Source: JAKZSU01 sp047517485
Lineage (GTDB): Bacteria; Pseudomonadota; Alphaproteobacteria; UBA7887
Assembly (NCBI GenBank): GCA_047517485.1
Contig: JAKZSU010000108.1
Coordinates: forward strand, 1 to 15,975
Length of the DNA: 15,975 nt
Direction: 5' to 3'
The notes under the pieces are model-generated. The model saw only the letters and a program-made list of their open reading frames with translations, had not been told where the DNA came from and searched no databases. A program made the position numbers and the translations under genes. This document shows, in pieces, positions 7,851 to 14,579 of the stretch. Each line of letters opens with the position of its first letter. The first letter of the stretch is position 1.

Positions 7851-8394
7851 GGTCGTAGAAGCTGAACTGCGACTGCGGCGCATCCTCGCCGGGTTTCTTC
7901 GGCTTGCGATCGGTGACGCCGATCTGGCGCACCCCATCGACCATTCTGATTTTGGCGTCCTCGACCTGCTGGTGCAGATAGCGGGTGTACGGCGCGATAT
8001 AGGCGCGCGGGCGCTGGTCCGCCTTGACCCGGGTGTCGATCGCGCCGGGCATATAGAGCTCGGCCTGATCGACCGGCCCGTCGCCGGGCAAGGTCATCGC
8101 CCAGACATAGATCGCGCCGCTGCTCTGGGTCGCCTCGTCGGGCTCCTGGACGAACGCCCAGACCAATTCGAAGCGGTCGGGCATCTCGGCGCTGGTCGGC
8201 CAGCCGAGAATCTGTCGCACCGAGGCAAAACTGATGAAGAAAAAGCCGAAAGTGACGACGATCGTCGCCGCCTTGATCCACCATCGCACCCGGTTCCACA
8301 GGGCGATGCTGAGCAGGATCGCGGCCAGCACCACATAGGCGGCGATCAACTCGATCTCGCCCAACAGCAACATGTATTTCTCGGGAAACATCAC
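7810..8394 (-). CDS. Two-TM membrane protein of unknown function, third gene of the ExbB/ExbD-like operon
   Basis: A 194-residue protein I cannot assign to a family. Two hydrophobic segments (about 14-33 and 40-60) are followed by a soluble domain. That domain contains FELVWAFVQEPDEATQSSG, an IYVWAM strand, RAYIAPYTRYLHQQVEDA and a Lys/Pro-rich tail ending in PDPILPPKSSGE. The start is GTG at 8394, sharing four bases (GTGA) with the end of the ExbD-like gene, or the next ATG at 8391, sharing one base. Either way translation should be coupled. The tail of the gene has a degenerate second copy upstream of the oxidoreductase gene. A role as an accessory subunit of the putative channel is inferred only from position. 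Confidence 0.85.
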   Translation of the reverse strand: MMFPEKYMLLLGEIELIAAYVVLAAILLSIALWNRVRWWIKAATIVVTFGFFFISFASVRQILGWPTSAEMPDRFELVWAFVQEPDEATQSSGAIYVWAMTLPGDGPVDQAELYMPGAIDTRVKADQRPRAYIAPYTRYLHQQVEDAKIRMVDGVRQIGVTDRKPKKPGEDAPQSQFSFYDRPDPILPPKSSGE

Positions 8395-9023
8395 GAGTTT
8401 CCGTAGAGCTTCTTCGGCAGTTGATTGACGTCGGTGACGTCACCATTGGGCTGGATGGTGAACCGCACCGCGGTCACCTCGTCGCCCTGGCCGCGCAATT
8501 CGATGGTGCCGTAGAACACCACCCGCACCGTCGGATTGACCTTCTCGACTTTCACCGTCACCGGGATCGGCACGATGCCGTCGGCGCCGGAGGGCGCCAG
8601 ATCGCCCGGATCATAGGCGTACATCTGGACATTGACCGTCCATTCGCCAGGAACGATGCCGCGGATCGACACGATCTCCTGATTGAGCGGATTATAGACC
8701 GTGGCGCCATTGACCGTGATCACGTCGCGGGTGGTTCCGGTATCGTCGCGGTCGAGATGCATCAATCCGGACTCCTTGGCGGCGTACCAGATCAAGTTGC
8801 CACCGGGGTCCTGGGTCCAGGTATCGACGTCCGAGGGATTGCCATCGGGCCAGGTCACGGTGATGAGATATTCCGCCTTGGTATCGATCACCCCGGTCTT
8901 GGCGATCGGGTTCATGAAGATCACCGCCACCGCGAACATGAAGACGAACCCCAACAGCGCATTGAACAGCAGATCGGTGAAGGCGTCGGCGGATTCGCGG
9001 CGTTTGCGTTCACTCCGCAGCAT
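8391..9023 (-). CDS. ExbD/TolR/MotB-like single-TM protein with a beta-rich (DUF2135-like) outer domain
   Basis: A 210-residue protein counted from ATG 9023, which overlaps the last 14 bases of the channel gene; an earlier in-frame start would lie deeper within that gene. A basic N-terminus (MLRSERKRRESADAF) precedes one TM helix (about 18-38, LLFNALLGFVFMFAVAVIF). Asp17 sits just before the helix, the position of the proton-carrying Asp of ExbD, TolR and MotB. The outer part (about 50-165) is strand-rich: YLITVTWPDGNPSDVDTW, then an LDRDD turn, then IVPGEWTVNVQMYAY. This order resembles DUF2135/YfaP-like beta domains, which is my tentative reading. No OmpA-type peptidoglycan-binding domain is seen, so it is not an ordinary MotB. 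Confidence 0.82.
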   Translation of the reverse strand: MLRSERKRRESADAFTDLLFNALLGFVFMFAVAVIFMNPIAKTGVIDTKAEYLITVTWPDGNPSDVDTWTQDPGGNLIWYAAKESGLMHLDRDDTGTTRDVITVNGATVYNPLNQEIVSIRGIVPGEWTVNVQMYAYDPGDLAPSGADGIVPIPVTVKVEKVNPTVRVVFYGTIELRGQGDEVTAVRFTIQPNGDVTDVNQLPKKLYGNS

Positions 9024-9804
9024 GGGCCAATTCCGATTCCGGCTCCTCGAGCACTGGAACGACATAGACCTCGGTAATCTCGGTCACCATGGCGACCAGG
9101 TCCTCGGTGCCGCCTTCGAGGAAATAATATTCGAGCTTGAGCAGAATCCCGCCGACCAGGCCGCACAAGGTGGTGTAGAGCGCCACCGCCATGCCGCCCG
9201 ACATCGAGGCGAGGATTTCGCGCATTTGCCCGACGTCGATCGACTGCACGTTGGTCAGTGGCGCGAGCATGAAAATGAAGCCGATCACCGTGCCGAGCAA
9301 TCCCAACCGCAGCATCGTCTCAGCGAGAAAAAAGCCGATCGACTGCGCGCCGTGAAGCTTTTCCTCGAACGATTTCAGCAACAAGGTCTGGTCCAGGCGC
9401 CCCGGCTTTGCCCGCGCCTTGAGGATCAGATCGCGCACGTGATCGGTCAGCAGGCCATGCGGCATCGTCTCGCTGGCGCCGAGCATGACCTCACCGTCGT
9501 TATCAATTTCGAAGCGCTTCGATGACGCGGCGATCATCGCCGCCCCCTGCCCCGCGACATTGAGTTGATGCGAAATGAAGATGATCCGGATCATGCAGTG
9601 CAAGCTGGTGATCACGAACAACAAGGTAATGGCGAGCGAGATATAGGTGCGGTCGACGGTGAGCACTTCCTCCACCAGACCGAAGCTCGCGGCGACGAAA
9701 AACGCGAAAATCGCCACCGCGGTCAGCACCATCCATTTGAGCAGCAGCTGATGGTGCTTCTCGATACCGAACATGCGCCACAGACTGAAGGAATGTTTGG
9801 TCAC
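9010..9804 (-). CDS. MotA/TolQ/ExbB family proton channel-like protein
   Basis: A 264-residue inner-membrane protein with hydrophobic segments at about 22-44, 54-76, 157-180 and 201-223. The last two carry the family core: LGLLGTVIGFIFML and MSGGMAVALYTTLCGLVGG. A cytoplasmic loop of about 80 residues separates the pairs. Such proteins form proton-driven stators with an ExbD, TolR or MotB partner, and the next gene supplies a plausible one. The start is GTG at 9804 with GGGAG six bases upstream. No flagellar, tol or tonB genes are nearby, so the force may serve another envelope process. It is the first gene of a tight three-gene operon. Confidence 0.88.
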   Translation of the reverse strand: MTKHSFSLWRMFGIEKHHQLLLKWMVLTAVAIFAFFVAASFGLVEEVLTVDRTYISLAITLLFVITSLHCMIRIIFISHQLNVAGQGAAMIAASSKRFEIDNDGEVMLGASETMPHGLLTDHVRDLILKARAKPGRLDQTLLLKSFEEKLHGAQSIGFFLAETMLRLGLLGTVIGFIFMLAPLTNVQSIDVGQMREILASMSGGMAVALYTTLCGLVGGILLKLEYYFLEGGTEDLVAMVTEITEVYVVPVLEEPESELAHAAE

Positions 9805-9848
9805 AAACGTCTCCCGGATGCTCGGTTTAGCGGTCTAGTCAGCGTCAA

Positions 9849-9877
9849 ACGATAATACAGCCAATAACCCGGTTCAA
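9849..9877 (-). promoter_or_regulatory. Putative promoter of the ExbB/ExbD-like operon
   Basis: On the minus strand, TTGAAC (9877-9872) and TATCGT (9854-9849) are 17 bases apart, each matching four of six consensus positions. The site lies in the 92-bp gap after the FAD oxidase gene. If real, the three-gene operon is transcribed separately from gabD-gor-FAD oxidase. Confidence 0.35.
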
Positions 9878-9878
9878 T

Positions 9879-9893
9879 ACGGGCAAAACCCGT
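9879..9893. other. Short hairpin after the FAD oxidase gene (weak terminator candidate)
   Basis: ACGGG (9879-9883) and CCCGT (9889-9893) pair around a five-base loop just past the FAD oxidase stop. No T tract follows on the minus strand, while TTTATC follows on the plus strand. It may attenuate transcription, but it is a weak candidate. Confidence 0.25.
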
Positions 9894-9896
9894 TTA

Positions 9897-11483
9897 TCAG
9901 CGGAGTGGATCGATTAACACACCGGGGTTAAGGACTCCTTGCGGGTCGAGTTTTTGCTTCACGGCGGCCAGGCCAGCGGCGAAGAGCTGTGGTCGTTGGC
10001 GGTCGTACCACGGCCGATGATCGCGCCCGACTGCATGATGATGGGTGATCGTGCCGCCATATTTTAGCAGCGCTTCCGACGCCGCCTGCTTGATCTCGCG
10101 CCAATGGCCCAACATCGAGTCGGTGGTGGACACCGCATGATAGGTGAAATACGGCGCCGGCCCGTCCGGATAGGTGTGGGTGAAGCGGCACGATACCGTC
10201 CCCTCGCGCCCGGTCACCTGGCGGATCGCGTCCGCGGTCGCCGCCTTCACCTGGGCATGGAACTCGGTAAACCGGTCCCAGGTGATCGCGGTCTCGAAGG
10301 TGTCCTGGATGATGCCGCGGGCGATGATTTCGTCGCGATAATAGGGCGCCCGGGTAAACGCCGTCCGCCACCGCCCCGCCGCGCCGTCGCGATGGCCTTT
10401 CTCGCCCGCGGGATCGGGCACGGTTCCGCCATGATCCTCGGCGCATTCGATCGCCCGCGCCATCCACGCATCGACCGGATGATCGGCGGATTCGAAGGCG
10501 AGGACCACCAGATGCGCGCTGCCGTCTCCGACGCCGGTATTGGCCGCCTCGGTCGCATCGACCAGCCGGCAATTCGCCGGATACAGCCCGGCTTGGCTGA
10601 TTGCGCGCACCGCTTCCGCCGCATCGGCGAACGTCTCGAACGCGAGCGCGGTGCCGGCGCGGAACGTCGGCCGGTCCTGCAGCCGCATCCAGGCCTCGGT
10701 GATGACGCCCAAAATGCCTTCGGAGCCGATGAACATCCGGTCCGGGCTCGGCCCCGCGCCCGATCCCGGCAGCCGGCGCGACTCCATCGTGCCCGCCGGG
10801 GTCACCACCCGCAGACTTTCGACAAAATCGTCGATATGGGTATACAGCGTGGCGAAATGGCCGCCCGCCCGGGTGGCGATCCAGCCGCCCAACGACGAGT
10901 ATTCGAACGATTGGGGAAAATGCCGCAAAGTCAGCCCGTACGGCTTCAGCGCCGCTTCCAGCGCCGGCCCGAATATGCCCGCCTGGATGCGCGCCGCGCG
11001 CGACGTCTTGTCGATCTCGAGCACCGCATCCAGCCGGCGAAGATCGATGGTGAGCGTGCCGTCGTAGCCGTCGCCGACCGCCGGCTCGATCCCGCCGACC
11101 ACGCTCGAGCCGGCGCCGAACGGGATCGCCGCCACATTGGCGCGGCTCGCCCAGTCGAGCAAATCGATGACTTCGCGCTCGGTGTTGGGATACGCCACGA
11201 CGTCGGGCGCGGTGGCGAAATCACGGCTCAGTATCCTCGCATAGTCAATGAAAGATTTGCCGTAAGTGTGAACGACACGGTCATAATGCTCGATCGAACA
11301 GATATCGGCCAGCGAGCCCGGCACCGAAACCCGTGGTCCCTTCAATTCGATGTCTTCCAGGCGCGGCGCCGCGACCGGCTTCACGCCCAACACGCCCAAT
11401 TGACCGGTAATGTGACTGACCACGGGACCAACTTCGTCGGCGGAAACCGCCTCGTCGGCATAGCCCCAGCCCCAGAATTTCAT
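9897..11483 (-). CDS. FAD-binding oxidase, alkyldihydroxyacetonephosphate synthase (AGPS)-like
   Basis: A 528-residue flavoprotein of the VAO/PCMH fold. FAD-binding signatures are PFGAGSSVVGG (121-131), HFPQSFEYSSLGGWIATRAGG (188-208) and IGSEGILGVITEAW (252-265). Features shared with eukaryotic AGPS include the start MKFWGWGY, ETAITWDR, Arg433 and Tyr438 in CRFTHTYPDG, the triple His 481-483 (THHHAVG) and the end LDPQGVLNPG. AGPS makes ether-lipid precursors, but bacterial relatives are mostly uncharacterised and some oxidise D-2-hydroxy acids, so the substrate is open. A longer open frame runs back into gor; I chose ATG 11483 because MKFWGWGY matches the family and the start then lies 11 bases after the gor stop. 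It appears to be the last gene of the gabD-gor operon. Confidence 0.9.
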   Translation of the reverse strand: MKFWGWGYADEAVSADEVGPVVSHITGQLGVLGVKPVAAPRLEDIELKGPRVSVPGSLADICSIEHYDRVVHTYGKSFIDYARILSRDFATAPDVVAYPNTEREVIDLLDWASRANVAAIPFGAGSSVVGGIEPAVGDGYDGTLTIDLRRLDAVLEIDKTSRAARIQAGIFGPALEAALKPYGLTLRHFPQSFEYSSLGGWIATRAGGHFATLYTHIDDFVESLRVVTPAGTMESRRLPGSGAGPSPDRMFIGSEGILGVITEAWMRLQDRPTFRAGTALAFETFADAAEAVRAISQAGLYPANCRLVDATEAANTGVGDGSAHLVVLAFESADHPVDAWMARAIECAEDHGGTVPDPAGEKGHRDGAAGRWRTAFTRAPYYRDEIIARGIIQDTFETAITWDRFTEFHAQVKAATADAIRQVTGREGTVSCRFTHTYPDGPAPYFTYHAVSTTDSMLGHWREIKQAASEALLKYGGTITHHHAVGRDHRPWYDRQRPQLFAAGLAAVKQKLDPQGVLNPGVLIDPLR

Positions 11484-11494
11484 CCGCCGCGGGG

Positions 11495-12856
11495 TCACCC
11501 CTCGTCGGCCTGATACAGGGTGACGAACTCTTCCGCCGCGGTCGGATGGATCGCCATGGTGTCGTCGAACTGGCGTTTGGTCGCGCCGCACTTGAGCGCG
11601 ATGCCCACGCCCTGAATGATTTCCGGCGCGTCCGCGCCGGCCATGTGGCAGCCGACGACACGATCGCTGTCGCGGTCGACGACCAGCTTCATCAAGGTGC
11701 GCGCCTCGCTGCCGCTCAAGGTATTTTTCAACGGCCGGAATGCGGAGCGAAAAATATCGACGGCGTCGAACGCCTCGCGGGCTTGTTCCTCGGTCAGACC
11801 GACGGTGCCGATCGGCGGTTGGCTGAACACCGCGGTGGCGATGTTCTGGTAACTTACGGTCTGCGGATTATTATTGTACCAACTTTCCGCCAGCGCGCGG
11901 CCCTCGGCGATCGCCACCGGGGTCAGATTGTGGCGATCGGTGCAATCGCCGATCGCGAACACACTGTCGACCGTCGAGCGCGAATGGTCGTCGACGATGA
12001 TCGCGCCATTGTCGCGCATCTCCACGCCGATACTCTCGAGACCCAAGGTGCGCGTGTTCGGCGCCCGCCCCATGGCGTAGAACACCACGTCGGTCTCGAT
12101 CGCCGGGCCCGCGGTGGTCCGCAATCGATAATGATCGTCCAGCTTTTCGATCTCGGTGATCCGACATCCGGCGCGAACATCGATACCGATGCGGATCATT
12201 TCCTGCTCGACATGCAGACGAATGTCGTGATCGAAACCGCGCAGCAGGTGATCGCCGCGAATGACGATCGTCACCGCGACGCCTAATCTGGCGAAGATAC
12301 CGGCAAACTCGACCGCGATATAACCCCCGCCGGCGATCACCATCCGCCGCGGCAGGGTCGCCAGATCGAGCGCCTCGTTCGAGCTGACGACGTGCTCGAT
12401 GCCGGGGATATCCGGGGTCGCGGGCCAGCCGCCGGTGGCCACCAGGATGCGCTCGGCGGAGACCCGCTTGATTTCGCCGTCGATATCGACCGCGACGGTG
12501 TGCGGATCGACGACGCGGCCGTGGCCGCGCAGCACCTCGACCTTGCCGTTGCTCAGCATGCGCTCGTAGATCCCGTTCAGGCGGTCGAGCTCGGCATCCT
12601 TGTTGGCGATCAGGGTCGGCCAATCGAACGACGCGTCGGGGATCGACCAGCCATAGCCCGCCGCGTCCTCGATGTCCTCGGCGACATGGCTGGCATAGAC
12701 CAGGAACTTCTTCGGGATACAGCCGCGCAGTACGCAGGTGCCGCCGACCCGCGTGTCCTCGCAGATCGCCACTCGGGCGCCATAGCCGCCGGCGCGGCGC
12801 GAAGCCGCGACCCCGCCCGAACCGGCGCCGATGGTCACCAGATCGAAATCGTACAC
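11495..12856 (-). CDS. gor: Glutathione-disulfide reductase
   Basis: A 453-residue class I pyridine nucleotide-disulfide oxidoreductase of normal length. It reduces oxidised glutathione with NADPH in the cytoplasm. The FAD-binding motif GAGSGGVAASR is at 10-20. The redox-active disulfide is Cys41-Cys46 in GGTCVLRGCIPKK. The NADPH site has GGGYIAVEFAGIF followed by arginines in VIRGDHLLRGFD, as in NADPH-specific members. The second FAD motif is VFAIGDCTD, and the C-terminal HPTAAEEF gives the catalytic His437 and Glu442. The start codon is GTG, 18 bases after the gabD stop, with only a weak GGCGGA upstream, so translation may depend on gabD. The CVLRGCIPKK context argues for glutathione reductase rather than dihydrolipoamide or mercuric reductase; trypanothione-like activity is unlikely in this setting. 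Confidence 0.93.
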   Translation of the reverse strand: MYDFDLVTIGAGSGGVAASRRAGGYGARVAICEDTRVGGTCVLRGCIPKKFLVYASHVAEDIEDAAGYGWSIPDASFDWPTLIANKDAELDRLNGIYERMLSNGKVEVLRGHGRVVDPHTVAVDIDGEIKRVSAERILVATGGWPATPDIPGIEHVVSSNEALDLATLPRRMVIAGGGYIAVEFAGIFARLGVAVTIVIRGDHLLRGFDHDIRLHVEQEMIRIGIDVRAGCRITEIEKLDDHYRLRTTAGPAIETDVVFYAMGRAPNTRTLGLESIGVEMRDNGAIIVDDHSRSTVDSVFAIGDCTDRHNLTPVAIAEGRALAESWYNNNPQTVSYQNIATAVFSQPPIGTVGLTEEQAREAFDAVDIFRSAFRPLKNTLSGSEARTLMKLVVDRDSDRVVGCHMAGADAPEIIQGVGIALKCGATKRQFDDTMAIHPTAAEEFVTLYQADEG

Positions 12857-12874
12857 GCGCTCAGTATCCGCCGG

Positions 12875-14332
12875 TCAGGAGGCGAGCCCGCCTATCAGCA
12901 TGTATTTGGTCTCGAGATATTCCTCCATGCCCTGGCGCGCGCCCTCGCGGCCGATGCCGGATTCCTTGACCCCGCCGAACGGCGCGACCTCGGTCGACAG
13001 AATGCCCTCGTTGATCCCGACCATGCCGTATTCGAGCGCCTCGGCGACCCGCCAGATGCGGCCGATGTCGCGGCTAAAGAAATAGGCGGCCAAGCCGTAC
13101 TGGGTATTGTTCGCCATTTCAATCGCTTCGTCATCGGTCTTGAAGCGGAACAGCGGCGCCACCGGGCCGAAAGTCTCTTCGTGGAAAATCTTCATCTCGT
13201 CGGTAACGTTGGTCAGCACCGTCGGCTGGAAGAATTGCCCGCCGAGTTCGTGGCGCGAGCCCCCCGCGGCCAGGGTCGCGCCCTTGGCGACGGCGTCGAA
13301 AATATGCTCTTCGACCTTGTCGATCGCCGCCATGTCGATCAACGGCCCCTGGGTGACACCGTCGCTCTGGCCGTCGCCGACCCGCAGTTTCGCGACCTCG
13401 GCGCCGAGCCGCTCGGCGAACTCGTCGTAAATCCCGTCTTGGACCAGGATGCGGTTGGCGCAGACGCAGGTCTGGCCGGCATTGCGGTATTTCGACGCCA
13501 TCGCGCCGGGGACCGCTTGGTCGAGATCGGCATCGTCGAAGACGATCAACGGCGCGTTGCCGCCGAGCTCCATCGACACTTTCTTCACCGTCCGGGCACA
13601 TTGCTCCATCAGCAATTTACCAACCTCGGTCGAGCCGGTGAACGACAACTTACGGACTATTGGGTTGCCGGTCATCTCACCGCCGATGCCCTGTGCCGAG
13701 CCGGTCAGCACATTGATCACGCCCTTGGGGAATCCGGCGCGGTCGGCCAATTCCGCCAACGCCAGCGCCGAGTACGGCGTCGAGGTCGCCGGCTTGATCA
13801 CGATCGGGCAGCCGGCGGCCAGCGCCGGGCCCGCCTTGCGGGTGATCATCGCCGCGGGGAAGTTCCACGGCGTGATCGCCGCCACCACCCCGATCGGCTC
13901 CTTGGTCACCAAGATCCGGCGATCGGCGAAGGTCGACGGGATGACCTCGCCATAGGCGCGCTTGGCTTCCTCGGCGAACCATTCGATGAACCACGACGCG
14001 TAGACGATCTCACCCTTGGCCTCGGGCACCGGTTTGCCCTGCTCGAGGGTCATCATCAGGCCGAGATCGTCGACGTTCTCAAGCATCAGATCGTGCCATT
14101 TGCGCAAGATGTTGCTGCGTGCCTTGCCGGTCAGCGCGCGCCATGCCGGCCATGCCGCGTTCGCCGCCTCGATCGCCCGCCGGGTCTCGGAACCGCCCAT
14201 TTTCGGGATCGTGCCGATCACGTCGCCGGTCGACGGGTTGGTCACGTCGATGGTTTCACCGGAGTCGCTATCGACCCAGTCGCCGTCGATGTAGCACTTG
14301 GTGTGGAATAGGCCCTGGTCCTTGAGCTGCAT
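12875..14332 (-). CDS. gabD: NAD(P)-dependent succinate-semialdehyde dehydrogenase
   Basis: A 485-residue aldehyde dehydrogenase with the features of the GabD/SSADH group. It oxidises succinate semialdehyde (for example from GABA) to succinate, or closely related semialdehydes. Visible motifs are ITPWNFPAAMITRK (153-166, Asn157 of the oxyanion hole), the cofactor-binding VIKPATSTP, FTGSTEVGK, general base Glu255 (MELGGNAP) and nucleophile Cys289 in GQTCVCANR. The C-terminus has EVAPFGGVKESGIGREG. Cys291 lies two residues after the nucleophile, as in human SSADH, where this pair forms a regulatory disulfide. An AGGGAGG SD five bases before the ATG supports the start. It is the first gene of a run with gor and the FAD oxidase. 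A glutarate semialdehyde substrate cannot be excluded. Confidence 0.92.
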   Translation of the reverse strand: MQLKDQGLFHTKCYIDGDWVDSDSGETIDVTNPSTGDVIGTIPKMGGSETRRAIEAANAAWPAWRALTGKARSNILRKWHDLMLENVDDLGLMMTLEQGKPVPEAKGEIVYASWFIEWFAEEAKRAYGEVIPSTFADRRILVTKEPIGVVAAITPWNFPAAMITRKAGPALAAGCPIVIKPATSTPYSALALAELADRAGFPKGVINVLTGSAQGIGGEMTGNPIVRKLSFTGSTEVGKLLMEQCARTVKKVSMELGGNAPLIVFDDADLDQAVPGAMASKYRNAGQTCVCANRILVQDGIYDEFAERLGAEVAKLRVGDGQSDGVTQGPLIDMAAIDKVEEHIFDAVAKGATLAAGGSRHELGGQFFQPTVLTNVTDEMKIFHEETFGPVAPLFRFKTDDEAIEMANNTQYGLAAYFFSRDIGRIWRVAEALEYGMVGINEGILSTEVAPFGGVKESGIGREGARQGMEEYLETKYMLIGGLAS

Positions 14333-14398
14333 GAGTGCCTCCCTGGGAAATGCATGCCCCGCCGCGTGCGGTTTTGGGGGATTGGAATCTGGGGTCGG

Positions 14399-14426
14399 AG
14401 TATACCCCCAGGCGGGCCCCCCGCAA
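14399..14426 (-). promoter_or_regulatory. Putative sigma70-type promoter for gabD-gor-FAD oxidase
   Basis: On the minus strand, TTGCGG (14426-14421) and TATACT (14404-14399) are separated by 16 bases. The -10 box matches five of six consensus positions and the -35 three of six. Transcription would start near 14392, about 60 bases before the gabD ATG. The rest of the 247-bp divergent region 14333-14579 shows no other element I can support. Confidence 0.45.
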
Positions 14427-14579
14427 GCACCGGGATCAAGCCTCGGTTGGCGCCCGCGCGACGCTCACGAAAAGCCGTCAAACAGTCACGCCCAAGTGAA
14501 CAATGTTGACTCGGCACACCCACTTTCACCGCCTCTAATGGGCGCAAGTTTAGAAACGGCCTAGGGGAGACGCAAACCA

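Noticed and set aside
7768..9077. Two plus-strand frames (7768-8406 and 8421-9077) opposite the ExbD-like and two-TM genes
   Set aside because: They are antisense shadows rich in Asp, Arg, His and Gly. The minus-strand genes have TM segments, overlapping starts and stops, and an SD on the first gene.
10104..11513. 469-codon plus-strand open frame opposite the FAD oxidase gene
   Set aside because: It is a GC-driven antisense shadow with no recognisable domain, while the opposite strand encodes a complete AGPS-like flavoprotein.
11484..11591. 36-codon N-terminal extension of the FAD oxidase gene into gor
   Set aside because: It would overlap gor and adds Arg-rich sequence with no family similarity. 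The MKFWGWGY start at 11483 matches AGPS-type proteins.
12392..14311. 639-codon plus-strand open frame opposite gabD and gor
   Set aside because: It is antisense to two clearly recognisable enzymes, has Arg/Asp/His-rich shadow composition and no family motif. It results from high third-position GC.
14506..14539. TTGACT ... TCTAAT as a promoter for the CNPC gene
   Set aside because: The spacer is 22 bases, too long for a sigma70 promoter. An alternative sigma factor is possible, but no matching pair of boxes was found.
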